Assembly (NCBI GenBank): GCA_963740065.1
Contig: CAVUCS010000004.1
Coordinates: forward strand, 533,834 to 597,833
DNA length: 64,000 nucleotides
Direction of reading: 5' to 3'
Source of the DNA: DASVDE01 sp963740065
GTDB lineage: Bacteria > Actinomycetota > Thermoleophilia > Solirubrobacterales > 70-9
The notes under the pieces are model-generated. The model ran no database searches. It was not told where the DNA came from and saw nothing but the letters and a program-made list of their open reading frames with translations. This document shows positions 37,766-54,495 of the stretch, one piece after another. The first letter of the stretch is position 1, and each line of letters begins with the position of its first letter. Position numbers and translations under genes: made by a program.

Positions 37766-38239
37766 ATGAGTCGGCCGATCCTCGCGGTTGATGTCGACGG
37801 GGTCATTTCCCTGTTCGGCTACGACGAGCCGCCGGCCACGACGCGATTCGAGCTGGTCGACGGGATGGTGCACTGCATATCGCTCGCGACCGGGGACCGC
37901 CTAAACCGGCTGGCGGAGCACTACGACCTGGTCTGGGCGACCGGCTGGGAGGAGAAAGCGAACTTCTACCTGCCCAACCTCTTGGGGGTGCCGGAAATGC
38001 CCCACCTGACCTTCGACGGCGCCGCCCGGTTCGGTTCCGCCCACTGGAAGCTCGGCCCGTTGGACGAGTACGGAAAGGGTCGGGCGATGGCCTGGATCGA
38101 TGACAACTTCGACGAGAGCTGTTACGAGTGGGCCCGCTCCCGCCCCGAGCCGACCCTCCTGGTCCCAACCGAACCCCACATCGGCCTCGAAGAGGTTCAG
38201 GTCGATGCGTTGGCCGTCTGGGCCGGCGGTCTAGACTAG
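37766..38239 (+). CDS. HAD-like hydrolase domain protein
   Basis: 157 aa. DVDGV at residues 9-13 gives the HAD nucleophile and acid/base pair (Asp9, Asp11), and WIDDNFDESC supplies the acidic motif near the C-terminus. It resembles the compact HAD domain of RNA-repair-associated proteins, without a cap domain. Substrate unknown. It follows rpsG closely and may be cotranscribed. Confidence 0.75.
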   Translation: MSRPILAVDVDGVISLFGYDEPPATTRFELVDGMVHCISLATGDRLNRLAEHYDLVWATGWEEKANFYLPNLLGVPEMPHLTFDGAARFGSAHWKLGPLDEYGKGRAMAWIDDNFDESCYEWARSRPEPTLLVPTEPHIGLEEVQVDALAVWAGGLD

Positions 38240-38244
38240 ATCCG

Positions 38245-38529
38245 GTGGAAGGCTTCTGGCCGATTTTCTTCCTGCTCGTGGTGCTGAAGATTCCAGTCTT
38301 CAGCGCGCTATGGCTCGTCTGGTGGGCATCGAAAGAGGCTCCCGAAGCCGATAGCGCCGATGAGGACTCCGGCAAGGGTCCGCAACGCTGGAGCCCCGAC
38401 CCGATTCGCCCTCGCGGCCCGCGCCGCGGACCACACGGCGGCGCCGTGAGGAGGGGATGGGGTATCCATCCCGGGCAGCGGCGTCCTGGTTTTCGCACCA
38501 CCCCACTCAGCGAGAGACAGCGCACTTAA
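38245..38529 (+). CDS. Small membrane-anchored protein whose end lies in element B1
   Basis: GTG at 38245, 5 nt after the HAD gene, encodes about 94 residues: an N-terminal membrane helix (FWPIFFLLVVLKIPVFSALW) and a polar, Arg/Gly-rich remainder. From about 38450 the frame runs into structured element B1 and ends at a TAA in its core. The natural end may have been shorter. No family recognised. Confidence 0.5.
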   Translation: MEGFWPIFFLLVVLKIPVFSALWLVWWASKEAPEADSADEDSGKGPQRWSPDPIRPRGPRRGPHGGAVRRGWGIHPGQRRPGFRTTPLSERQRT

Positions 38530-38572
38530 AGGCGAAAACCCCAGCAACCGGGAGGGATACCCCATCCCCTCC
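38450..38572 (-). repeat. Structured intergenic element, family B copy 1
   Basis: Outer arms of 25 bp (38450-38474 with 38548-38572; 24 of 25 paired). Inside, CTGGTTTTCGC pairs with GCGAAAACCCCAG, enclosing ACTCAGCGAGAGACAGCGC. It ends 3 nt from the stop of the minus-strand FMO gene. The core matches copy 2 at 46566-46687; the arms do not. Confidence 0.85.
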
Positions 38573-38575
38573 CCC

Positions 38576-39901
38576 CTAGACCCGCTCAGTAGCCCGCTTC
38601 TTGCGTTCGCGTCTGATCTCCCGCAGGTAGGGGTGGAAGTCCACCTGGATCGTGTGACGCTTAGAGGCGACGTAGCGCTTGCGCATCTTGCGCTCATAGC
38701 GGCTGATCTCGGCTCGCATCTCCGCCGTTGAAGGCAGCGCCGCTTTCCCTCCGAGGAGGTCCCCGACCCACTCCGACTGCGCTTCGGCGATCGGCATGAT
38801 CGCGCCGAGCGGCTGGATGAATCCGATGAAGTAGAGGTCCGGGTGCTCGACCGAGGCGACCCGGCGGTAGAGCGACAAGAGATTCTCGTCCGCCGAGATC
38901 AAACTCGGGTCGAAGAAGGGAAAGGTGATTCTGTAGCCCGTGCAATAGACGACGAGGTCGATCTCCTCTTCGCTGCCATTGGCGAAGCGAACTGTGCGCC
39001 CGCCGCCGAACCGGTCGATGTTCGGCTTCACCGCGATGTCGCCATGCCCGAGGCGGGAAAGTAGCTCAGCCGAGACAGTCGGGTGCGCCTCGAGCAGTTT
39101 GTGGTCGGGCTCCGGAAGGCCGTATGAGGTCATGTCCCCCGCCGTCAGGCCCAGCATCCGCTCCAAGACGAAGCGCTGCACCGCGAGCGGCATCCTGGTC
39201 AGAAGCTTCGAAGCGGCCTCGTCGGTCGGCTTGCCGTTCAGGTACTTGGGCATGACGTAGGCGCCGCGGCGCATTGCGAGGAAGGTCTTCTCGGCGATCC
39301 GCGAAGCCTCGACCGCGACGTCAGTCGCCGAGTTGCCGATTCCCAGGACCAGCACGCGCTTGCCCACCAGTACATCGGGCTCGCGGTAGTGGTGGACGTG
39401 CATTTGCTCGCCCTCGAACTGCTCTGAGCCAGGGAACGGCGGCTCGGGCCAACGTGGATCCCAGTGATGCCCGTTGGCGACCAGCACCGCCCGGTAGCGA
39501 TTCGACTCCCGCTTTCCGTCGCGATCCGCGACCGTCACCTCCCACTCACCGTCGACCGCCTCAACGCTTTGCACCTCGGTCTTGAACCTGATTTGGTCCC
39601 GGAAACCGAAATGATCGACGTAATCGTCAAAGTATCTGGCGATCTGGAAGTGACTGGGGTAGTCCGGATAATCATCCGGCATCGGATAGGTCTTGTAGGC
39701 CATCAACCCGCGCGAGGTGTTGATGTGAAGCGACCGATAAGCCGACGACATCTCGTTGTCGTTCATGTACCGCCAGTTGCCGCCGACCTCCGACCCTTTC
39801 TCAAAGCAATCGAAGGGGATCCCGCGCGCCTTCAGCACCTGGCAGGCAGCGATTCCGGAAGAGCCGGCGCCGATCACGCAAACGTTCTCAGCGGCGGACA
39901 T
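38576..39901 (-). CDS. Flavin-containing monooxygenase (FMO-type)
   Basis: 441 aa. The FAD Rossmann motif GAGSSG (residues 11-16) is followed by the FEKGSEVGGNW segment. An FMO-identifying-like region FEGEQMHVHHYREP and the NADPH-binding GIGNSATDVA are both present. The C-terminal helical part ends in a very basic stretch (RRERKKRATE). Expected to oxygenate a nucleophilic N or S atom or a ketone; substrate unknown. Upstream neighbour on the same strand is a secreted propeller protein, 25 nt away. Confidence 0.85.
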   Translation of the reverse strand: MSAAENVCVIGAGSSGIAACQVLKARGIPFDCFEKGSEVGGNWRYMNDNEMSSAYRSLHINTSRGLMAYKTYPMPDDYPDYPSHFQIARYFDDYVDHFGFRDQIRFKTEVQSVEAVDGEWEVTVADRDGKRESNRYRAVLVANGHHWDPRWPEPPFPGSEQFEGEQMHVHHYREPDVLVGKRVLVLGIGNSATDVAVEASRIAEKTFLAMRRGAYVMPKYLNGKPTDEAASKLLTRMPLAVQRFVLERMLGLTAGDMTSYGLPEPDHKLLEAHPTVSAELLSRLGHGDIAVKPNIDRFGGGRTVRFANGSEEEIDLVVYCTGYRITFPFFDPSLISADENLLSLYRRVASVEHPDLYFIGFIQPLGAIMPIAEAQSEWVGDLLGGKAALPSTAEMRAEISRYERKMRKRYVASKRHTIQVDFHPYLREIRRERKKRATERV

Positions 39902-39926
39902 GACGAGGAAATCTACATGCGGGGTG

Positions 39927-42287
39927 TCAGCGGGCGGAGCGCAGGCGGATCGAGCGGCTTCTCAGACCCCGGCCGACGACCCGCACCCGCAGGCCACGTC
40001 TTCCGGCACGCCGCGCCAGCGCCGCGCCGCGCTTGCTCAGCCTCACCTTTACGCGGCGCTTTCTTCCGGCCATCAGCGAGTAGGGGCCGCGGCCGATCGT
40101 CCGCGTGCGGCGCTTGCCCCTCGCCGACCGCAGGCGCGCCCGGATCCGCACGGCCCCGGCGCACCTCGTCCCCGCTGCACCCCGACAGAAGAGCCTTAGG
40201 TGGGCTCGCCTCCCCCGGACCCGTGCCTTTTTCCCCAAGAGGACCGCGACGGACACCCGCGAGGCCGCCTTATTGATGGCGTCTCCCAGCAAGGTCATCT
40301 CGGTGTAGGTGAGGCTCGATGAGCAGGGAGAGGTTCCACCGACTCCCGTCGCCGTCGCCGAGAAGGTCGTCGTCGTGCTGTCGCCGACGCTCACCTCGAT
40401 GCCCGGCGTCGCCAGTTGCGCGGCGCTGCCGGTGGCGACCACGGGGCCGGAGCAGTCGGCGCTCGCATGGATGTGAACGGTCGTGCCGGCCTCGGCGCCT
40501 CCGAGAATCAGCGGCGTGTTGTCGTCCGCCGGTGAGGGCGGGTTGGTCGCCGTCAGGGTGGGTGCCGGGGTTGTGCCGGGAACGAGCGATTCCTCGACAT
40601 AGGTAATTGAGTTAGAGCAGGGCGAGGGACCCTCGGCATCGGTGGCCGTGGCGGAGTAGGTCGTCGTCGTGTTGTCGAGCACCACGACTGTTAGGCCCGA
40701 ACCGCTGAATTGCCCCGCTGATCCCGCCGCCGCGATTGGGCCCGTGCAGTTCGCGGTCGCGTAGATGCGCACTCTGGCACCGGCTTGCGCGCTCCCCTTG
40801 ATTGCCGGCTCGTTGTAGTTCGCCCCCGAATCGGGGTCGGTGTCGACGATGACCGGCGCCAGCGGCACCGCCTCAAGCTCGAAAGCGGTCACGGCTTTTC
40901 CCCAGTAGGAGGCGACGTAGGCGCTCTGACCGTCGGTTGAGACCTCGACATCGTAGGCGCCGGCGAGCGAGTCCATGGGCGGATCGGCGCAGCCGTAGAA
41001 GCCGTCGTTGGCGACGCAGCCTTGGAAGCCGAGCGCGCCCCCTGCTCCCCGCGACAGCGTGATCACGGCGCCGTTGTCCTGCGGATCTACGTTGGGCTCG
41101 GTCGACGCGTAGACGCTTCTGCCGGCAGGGTCGATCGCGATCCCCAAGACCCGCTGGAAAGCGTCGACCGGCGAGTCGACACAACCGTCATCAGCATTGT
41201 TCGCTACGCAGTTGAGGAAGTCGAGCGAGCCGTCCGGGTGGCGCGTGAACGCGGAGACCGCGTAGCTGGTGAAGCCAGTGACATAGACATTGAGGCCGTC
41301 GCCCGAGACAACCGCCTGCTGCAGGCCCCCGAGCACATCTTTCGGCGGGTCCTCGCATCCCCCGCTGCCGCCGTTGGCGTGACACTCCAAGTAGGTGAGC
41401 GCGCCACTGCCGGTACTGCGATCGAAAACGGCGATCAAGGTGCTATTGGTGGATGTCAGGTAGAGGCTCTCGCCGTCCGGCGAAAGCGCCACCCCCGTCG
41501 CCAGCTGGATCGGGTCCTCAGTCGCCCCCCCGGGGTCAGCGCAGCCGGCGGCGCCGCCGACATATCTCGCGTCGGCGAAGCAGCCCTCGACGGTGAGGCT
41601 GCCGTCGGCGTCGCGGCTGAGCCTGGTCAGGTAACTCGAAGTCGACGCCACGTAGACGTCCTCGCCGGCCACGACGATGTCCCAGGACCCGGTCATCGTG
41701 TCTCTGGGTGAGTTCTCGCAACCGTGTTCCCCGTTGTCCGAGAGGCACCCGTCGAAGGTGAGGTCGCCATCGGCGTCACGCTCGAACCAGTTGACCGCTC
41801 CAGCGACTTCGCCGTTGCCGGTGGCGGCGAGGTAGAGGGTCTCCCCATCCGCGGAGACCGCCATCCCGTGCGCCCCTTTCATCGAGTCGGTGGCGGCGTC
41901 GAGGCACTCGGAATCCCCGTCTTCGGCGATGCACCCCGCGAACGTCAACGAACCGTCGGGCCCGCGATCGAACCAGGTGATCGCCGCCTTGGTCAGCGAC
42001 GAGACGTAGACCGTGTCCTCGAACTCCAGCACTCTGGCCGCGCCCTGTATCGAGCTGGCGTCGCCGATACCCGGCCCGCTGGGCACCAACTCGCAGCCGT
42101 GCAGGACGCTGACCCCGTCGCCGTCCCCGGGAATCTCCGAGTGGCACTCTTGAAAGGCAAGATCGCCCAGGGCCGCCTCGGATCGATCCGGCGCCGCCAT
42201 CGACCACCCAAACGCGACAGCGAGAAGCGCGACGACCGAGGCCGCGAACCGTCCCCCCCACGCCCGCCGGAGTCGCAACGATCTCAT
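39927..42287 (-). CDS. Exported beta-propeller protein with Ig-like repeats and Arg-rich tail
   Basis: 786 aa. Signal segment at about 13-38. Seven YVTN/lactonase-like propeller repeats (each with a form of SPDGESLYLTSTN, then GSLTFxGC) occupy residues about 40-470. A paired-Cys pattern such as GCLSDNGEHGCENSP recurs in the blades, probably disulphides. Two related Ig-like modules follow (about 475-655; ATANCTGPIAAAGSA and ASADCSGPVVATGSA). The end is a very basic module (RARLRSARGKRRTRTIGRG). Surface or cell-wall location is inferred; function unknown. Confidence 0.75.
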   Translation of the reverse strand: MRSLRLRRAWGGRFAASVVALLAVAFGWSMAAPDRSEAALGDLAFQECHSEIPGDGDGVSVLHGCELVPSGPGIGDASSIQGAARVLEFEDTVYVSSLTKAAITWFDRGPDGSLTFAGCIAEDGDSECLDAATDSMKGAHGMAVSADGETLYLAATGNGEVAGAVNWFERDADGDLTFDGCLSDNGEHGCENSPRDTMTGSWDIVVAGEDVYVASTSSYLTRLSRDADGSLTVEGCFADARYVGGAAGCADPGGATEDPIQLATGVALSPDGESLYLTSTNSTLIAVFDRSTGSGALTYLECHANGGSGGCEDPPKDVLGGLQQAVVSGDGLNVYVTGFTSYAVSAFTRHPDGSLDFLNCVANNADDGCVDSPVDAFQRVLGIAIDPAGRSVYASTEPNVDPQDNGAVITLSRGAGGALGFQGCVANDGFYGCADPPMDSLAGAYDVEVSTDGQSAYVASYWGKAVTAFELEAVPLAPVIVDTDPDSGANYNEPAIKGSAQAGARVRIYATANCTGPIAAAGSAGQFSGSGLTVVVLDNTTTTYSATATDAEGPSPCSNSITYVEESLVPGTTPAPTLTATNPPSPADDNTPLILGGAEAGTTVHIHASADCSGPVVATGSAAQLATPGIEVSVGDSTTTTFSATATGVGGTSPCSSSLTYTEMTLLGDAINKAASRVSVAVLLGKKARVRGRRAHLRLFCRGAAGTRCAGAVRIRARLRSARGKRRTRTIGRGPYSLMAGRKRRVKVRLSKRGAALARRAGRRGLRVRVVGRGLRSRSIRLRSAR

Positions 42288-42342
42288 CGCTTTTCAGCGT
42301 GGACCACGCACCGCCCGCCTTCAATAGCGTTCTCCGCAGACT

Positions 42343-45147
42343 TTGACTTCCGACTCCGAAGGTTTTTCCGACAGCGACCGCCTGCTCGAACGGGTTGAGG
42401 AGAGACGCGCGCTCGCCGACGCGCTGCGTGCCGTGGGACAGGGGGAGGGCCGGGTCATATTGGTTGAAGGCCCTCCCGGAGTTGGCAAGACCACCCTGCT
42501 GGAGACGCTGGAGGGCGATGCCGACGACGCGGCGACGGTGGCCCGCGCCCGGGGCTCCGAGCTGGAGCGCGAGTTCGCCTTCGGGGTCGCCCTGCAGCTC
42601 CTCTCCCCCTTGGTGGGCGAGGCCGGTCATGGCGATGTCTTCGCCGGCGCCGCCGGCCTCGCAAAGCCCCTCTTCGAAGAGGTTGGGGTCGATACCGGAC
42701 GGGACGCGATCTTCCCTCTCCTGCACGGCCTGCACTGGCTGTGCGCTTCGCTGGCGGAGGAACGGCCGCTGCTGCTTTGCGTCGACGATGCCCATTGGGC
42801 CGACGAGCCGTCGCTGCGCTTTCTCGCCTATCTCGGCGCGCGGGTGCCGGAGTTGCCACTGTTGATCGCGGTCGCACGGCGAAGCGGTGAGACGAGCGTC
42901 GGCGAGGAGTCGCTTGAGGAACTGGCCGCGCTGCCCGGCGCGACGCGGCTGCGCCCGGAAGAACTGAGCGAGAGCGCCGTTTTCCAAGTCGTCCGGCATG
43001 AGCTGGGAGACGCCGCGAGCGCGAAATTCGGCAGCGAGTGCTGGCGGCGGAGCGGCGGCAATCCACTTTTCCTGCGGGAGCTGCTGCGTGAGGCCCGCCA
43101 GGCGAGCAGCCCTGCGGATCCATCCGAGATTGCCCTGCCGGAAACAATCGCCAGCCTGGTCGAGCGCAGCCTCGAGCGGATGCCCGAGGGCGCCCGCGCG
43201 GTCGCGCAAGCCCTGGCGATCCTCGGCGACTCGGCGACGATCGCGGAGGTCGAATCCGTAGCCGAGCTGGAGCCCACGGACGCCGCGGCCGGACTCGACC
43301 GCCTCGCCGCCGTCAAGCTGACCGACCCGGCAGCGCCCGGCCGCTTTCGCCACCCGATCCTGCGCCAGGCGGTGCTTGAGGCAATTCCACCCGGGGCGCG
43401 ATCCCAGTTGAACATGCGCGCCGCCCAGGCCGTGGCGCCGCGCGACGCGAAACGGGCAGCAACCCACCTGATCGCCGCCTGGCCCGATGGGCCGAGCGGC
43501 GAAGCCTGGGCAGCCAAACTATTGCGTGACGCGGCAGCGGCAGCGCGCGGTGGCGGAGGGGCAAACGAAGCGATCGCCTACCTGCGACGGGTCCTGAAGG
43601 AGCCAATGGGAGATGGTGAACGGCGCGAAACGCTGCTTGAGCTTGGTCGCCTGGAGGCAAACGTCGGTGACGTCGCTGCGCTCCCCCGACTGGCTGAGGC
43701 CAGTGATCTCACCTCGGACCCGGTAGAGCGGGCTCGCGTCGCGCTGGTCAGGGGTGACGCCCTGTTCCACTTCGTCGCCTTGGAAGAGTGCTCCGTCGTC
43801 TGCCGCGAGGCGATCGCTGGGCTGGGCGATCGCGATCGAGAACTGTGGCTTGCTTTGGAGGCCACCGCGCTGAACGCCGACGCCTTGCGCGGGGTGCGGC
43901 GAGACCGACCCGCCGAGCTGGTCGACGAGGTGGCGGCAGCCGTCACACCCGGCGAGCGTGCCGTCCTCGCCCATGTCATCGCGGATTTAGCCGCCACCGG
44001 ATCAGAGTCTGCCGAGCGGGTTCGCGCCCTCGGCCGACAGGCGCTCGCCGGCGGCAAACTGCTGACCGAGGTCGGCCCGTCCTCCCCCACATTCATCTAC
44101 GCGGGCACCGCGCTGGCGTGGGCGGGCGCCCACGAAACCGTGATCGATCTGACCACCGACGCGCTAAAGGAGGCGCGCCGCCGCGGGTCGCTGATCGGCG
44201 TCAGCTACTCGGCGGCGCTGCGCTCCGGCACCGCGCTGCTGATCGGCGACCTCGCCCTGGCGGAGTCCGACGCCGAGCTCGTCGTCTCAGAGCTGCCGAG
44301 CGCCGACCCAATGGCCTATGCCGTGGCACTCGCCTGGCTGATCGAGACACTGATCGAGCGAAACCGGACCGAGGAGGCTCGTGCGGCACTGGATCGCAGC
44401 GGCCTGACCGGTGAGCTTCCCGAGCTGGGGACGATCGATCACCTGCTTCTCGCCAGGGGCTCGCTGGCACGTGCCGAAGGGGATGCCGACCTGGCCTTGC
44501 GCGAGGTCGAAGAAGTTGGCCGACGGGCGACGCGCGCCCGCTATCTCAATCCGGCTGCGATGGCGTGGCGCTCGCGCTGCGCCGGTCTGCTCGCCGCCCG
44601 GGGCGAGCGTTCGCGCGCTATGGAGCTGGTGGAAGACGGGCTGGCCCGCGCCCGCGCCTTCGGAGCGCCTCGCGGAATCGGGATCGCGATGCGAACACGG
44701 GGGGAAATAGTCGGCGGCAGCTCGGGTCTTGCCGACCTGCGGGGTGCGGTCGACTTACTCGACGGCGTAGCGCACGTCGAACACGCCCGCGCCGTCGTCT
44801 CGCTGGGGCGGGCACTGCACGACGCCGAAGGTGACGACGCGCGCGAGACCCTCTACCAAGGCATGGACCTCGCCCATCGCGCCGGAGCCCACGCCCTGGT
44901 CGAGGAGGCGATGGAAGCATTGCGAGCCACTGGCGCCCGCCCACGCCGCCCGAGGGTCACCGGCATCGACGCGTTAACCCCTCAGGAGCGGCGAATCGCT
45001 CAGCTCGCCGCCGAGGGGTCCGGCAATCGCGAAATCGCCGAGGCGCTCTTCCTCACCCGCCGCACGGTCGAGATGCACCTCTCCAACGCCTATCGCAAGC
45101 TGGATATCGACTCTCGAGAACAGCTGCCCGACGCGCTGGCGGGGTGA
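42343..45147 (+). CDS. Large ATP-binding LuxR-family transcriptional regulator (LAL/MalT-like)
   Basis: 934 aa. Walker A GPPGVGKT at residues 43-50, Walker B-like LLLCVDDAHWAD, then a helical TPR-like region, and a C-terminal LuxR helix-turn-helix (LTPQERRIAQLAAEGSGNRE, ending near EQLPDALAG). Signal-responsive STAND ATPase activators have this layout. The best start is TTG at 42343; no Shine-Dalgarno is seen, so the exact start is uncertain. It is divergent from the propeller gene, a possible target (inference). Confidence 0.88.
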   Translation: MTSDSEGFSDSDRLLERVEERRALADALRAVGQGEGRVILVEGPPGVGKTTLLETLEGDADDAATVARARGSELEREFAFGVALQLLSPLVGEAGHGDVFAGAAGLAKPLFEEVGVDTGRDAIFPLLHGLHWLCASLAEERPLLLCVDDAHWADEPSLRFLAYLGARVPELPLLIAVARRSGETSVGEESLEELAALPGATRLRPEELSESAVFQVVRHELGDAASAKFGSECWRRSGGNPLFLRELLREARQASSPADPSEIALPETIASLVERSLERMPEGARAVAQALAILGDSATIAEVESVAELEPTDAAAGLDRLAAVKLTDPAAPGRFRHPILRQAVLEAIPPGARSQLNMRAAQAVAPRDAKRAATHLIAAWPDGPSGEAWAAKLLRDAAAAARGGGGANEAIAYLRRVLKEPMGDGERRETLLELGRLEANVGDVAALPRLAEASDLTSDPVERARVALVRGDALFHFVALEECSVVCREAIAGLGDRDRELWLALEATALNADALRGVRRDRPAELVDEVAAAVTPGERAVLAHVIADLAATGSESAERVRALGRQALAGGKLLTEVGPSSPTFIYAGTALAWAGAHETVIDLTTDALKEARRRGSLIGVSYSAALRSGTALLIGDLALAESDAELVVSELPSADPMAYAVALAWLIETLIERNRTEEARAALDRSGLTGELPELGTIDHLLLARGSLARAEGDADLALREVEEVGRRATRARYLNPAAMAWRSRCAGLLAARGERSRAMELVEDGLARARAFGAPRGIGIAMRTRGEIVGGSSGLADLRGAVDLLDGVAHVEHARAVVSLGRALHDAEGDDARETLYQGMDLAHRAGAHALVEEAMEALRATGARPRRPRVTGIDALTPQERRIAQLAAEGSGNREIAEALFLTRRTVEMHLSNAYRKLDIDSREQLPDALAG

Positions 45148-45160
45148 AGCCGACCTCGGC

Positions 45161-45703
45161 TCAGAGCGCAGCGCAGGTCGACTTCGCGCTCGTCTTTTCG
45201 ACATCGCCGGGGTAGAGGATGCGACCGAGGCTCGCGACCCCGAACTGCCACTGGGCGCCACGGCGCAGAAGGGCCACTTCGTAGCCGCCCGGACCGGCCA
45301 AGAAGGCATTAATCCACTTTCCACCCTGACGAACCTTGGCGTCCTTGACCCGCCACGACTTCCCGTCCGATACGCCGGTGCCGTAGTTGCCGGAAAGCCG
45401 CGATTCGAAGTTGCCGTTGGCGCAGTAGAAGGCATCGACTCCCTCGCCGTCACCCCGCACGCCGACGAACCTTGAGTCCTTGATCTGGTTATAAGCGAGC
45501 CGGTTCGCCACGTTCTGCTTCTGACAGGAGTTGAAGCGGCGCAGGGCAGCCTTCTTCTGAGCGCCGCTCTTCTTCCCCAGGCCCCGCTTTAGCTTGCCGC
45601 ACTTCGCGGTCGCCGGCCCGGCCGGCGCCGCACCGGCGATCGGCGCGGCGACCAGAGCCGTGGTCATCGCAGCGCCAAGCAGGAGTCGTAGATCGATCTT
45701 CAT
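45161..45703 (-). CDS. Secreted protein of unknown function
   Basis: 180 aa from ATG 45703 (MKIDLRLLLGAAMTTAL). Signal peptide about 1-27, ending AGAAPAG. The mature part has a basic helical region (KRGLGKKSGAQKKAALRR) and three or four cysteines that may pair, then GKWINAFLAGPGGYEVALLRRG. The frame is open upstream to 45742, but the signal peptide fixes the start. Convergent with the LuxR gene, 13 nt away. No family recognised. Confidence 0.65.
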   Translation of the reverse strand: MKIDLRLLLGAAMTTALVAAPIAGAAPAGPATAKCGKLKRGLGKKSGAQKKAALRRFNSCQKQNVANRLAYNQIKDSRFVGVRGDGEGVDAFYCANGNFESRLSGNYGTGVSDGKSWRVKDAKVRQGGKWINAFLAGPGGYEVALLRRGAQWQFGVASLGRILYPGDVEKTSAKSTCAAL

Positions 45704-45821
45704 CGAGTGCGGCAGGCTAGCGCAAGGGGTGGGCAGATTCACCCCTCGGGGGTGTATCCGTAGGGAGCGATTGGGCTGAAGCTGGGGTCATCGGATCCAA
45801 ACCCAACGAAAGGAACCCCCG

Positions 45822-46449
45822 ATGACCCGCAAGACCCGCAGTTTCCGTCCCTCCCCCGCCCTCGTGATCGCCTGCATGGCCCTGTTCTTGGCGTTCACCG
45901 GCAGCGCCCTGGCGATCGGCAAGAACTCGATCCGCTCGGCTCAGATCGTCAACGGCTCAGTCCGCACGGTCGACCTCCGCAACAACGCGGTCAAGTCGAT
46001 CAAAGTCGCCGACGGATCCCTCACCGCCGACGATCTCGGCACCGACTCGGTCAACTCCGACGAGATCGCCGAGAACGCAGTCGCTTCACCCGAAGTGGCA
46101 CCCGACTCGCTCACCGCGGGCGACCTCGGCGCCGCATCGGTCGCCTCCTCGGAGGTAGCCGACCAGTCCCTGACCGCCAACGACCTGGGCCCCGACTCGG
46201 TCGGCTCCAGTGAGTTGGCCACGGTCACGGTCCGCACCAGAAGCGAAGCGATCGCAGCCGGCGCCAAGCGGCGGCGTCACCGCCAACTGCCTCGCCGGGG
46301 AGCAGATCCTCAGCGGCGGCGGACAGCCGGGCAACTTCGGAGTCGAGATGACCTCGACCCGCCCGTCCGGCAACGGCTGGCTCTACCAGGCGAAGAACCA
46401 AAACGGCAGCGCCTCAACCATCACCGCCTACGCCGTCTGCCTCGGCTAA
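45822..46449 (+). pseudogene. Exported repeat protein, frameshifted near 46260
   Basis: ATG 45822 follows AAAGGAACCCCCG. A membrane/signal segment (ALVIACMALFLAFTGSALA) is followed by NSIRSAQIVNGSVRTVDLRN and then a run of imperfect units of the type DSLTAxDLGxxSVxSxEVA. The frame breaks in GCGCCAAGCGGCGGCG; the adjacent frame carries the expected C-terminal domain (GGVTANCLAGEQILSGGGQ to AYAVCLG), ending at TAA 46447-46449. With one base corrected it is a 208-residue secreted protein of a type I associate with Thermoleophilia. Function unknown. Confidence 0.7.
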
Positions 46450-46454
46450 CCCAG

Positions 46455-46499
46455 GGTGAAACGCATACGAGGTCTATTGCCCCTCAAATGCGTTTCACC
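46455..46499 (+). repeat. Short hairpin repeat, family E copy 1
   Basis: GGTGAAACGCAT (46455-46466) pairs with ATGCGTTTCACC (46488-46499); inside, GAGG and CCTC make a second stem around TATTG. It starts 5 nt after the stop of the preceding plus-strand gene. Copies 2 and 3 follow rplL and rplA. Confidence 0.8.
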
Positions 46500-46565
46500 A
46501 CCCGAAGCAAGCATCAACCCGGCGGTCCGAGATCGAGATACTCCGGGCCGCCGGTACGTGTTGAA

Positions 46566-46687
46566 GGAGGGGTCGGGGGTGTCCTCCTGGGCGCGGCGTC
46601 CTGGTTTTCGCACCGCCAAACTCGGCGAGAGAAAGCGCACTTAGAGGCGAAAACCCCAGCGTCCAGGAGGACACCCCCGACCCCTCC
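46566..46687 (-). repeat. Structured intergenic element, family B copy 2
   Basis: Perfect 25-bp arms (46566-46590 and 46663-46687). The core shares with copy 1 GCGGCGTCCTGGTTTTCGCA on the left and TTAxAGGCGAAAACCCCAGC on the right, with scattered differences between. It begins 11 nt after the rpoC stop on the minus strand. Its arms are unrelated to those of copy 1 beyond the GGAGGGG edge. Confidence 0.87.
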
Positions 46688-46698
46688 CCACCACCTGC

Positions 46699-54305
<7,607 letters not shown>

Positions 54306-54441
54306 AGTCGGCGACTCCTCAGACGGTCAGAGAGACGGATATAAAGCGCGGGTTTAGGGCGCGGGTTCACGGCAGCCAGGGGCACAGGCGCGCGACCGCA
54401 AAAAATAACACACGAGGCACGCCCGCCCCGCGCTCCTCCCC

Positions 54442-54486
54442 GGTGAAACGCTTTATCCCCCTATATAGAGGGAAAAGCGTTGCACC
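54442..54486 (-). repeat. Short hairpin repeat, family E copy 2
   Basis: GGTGAAACGCTT (54442-54453) pairs with AAGCGTTGCACC (54475-54486), 11 of 12 bp, with an inner CCC/GGG stem around TATATA. It begins 9 nt after the rplL stop in the minus direction and 137 bp before rpoB starts. The position matches that of the rplL-rpoB attenuator/processing site in E. coli, so it could tune rpoBC expression (inference). Confidence 0.75.
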
Positions 54487-54495
54487 TGGCTGCGG

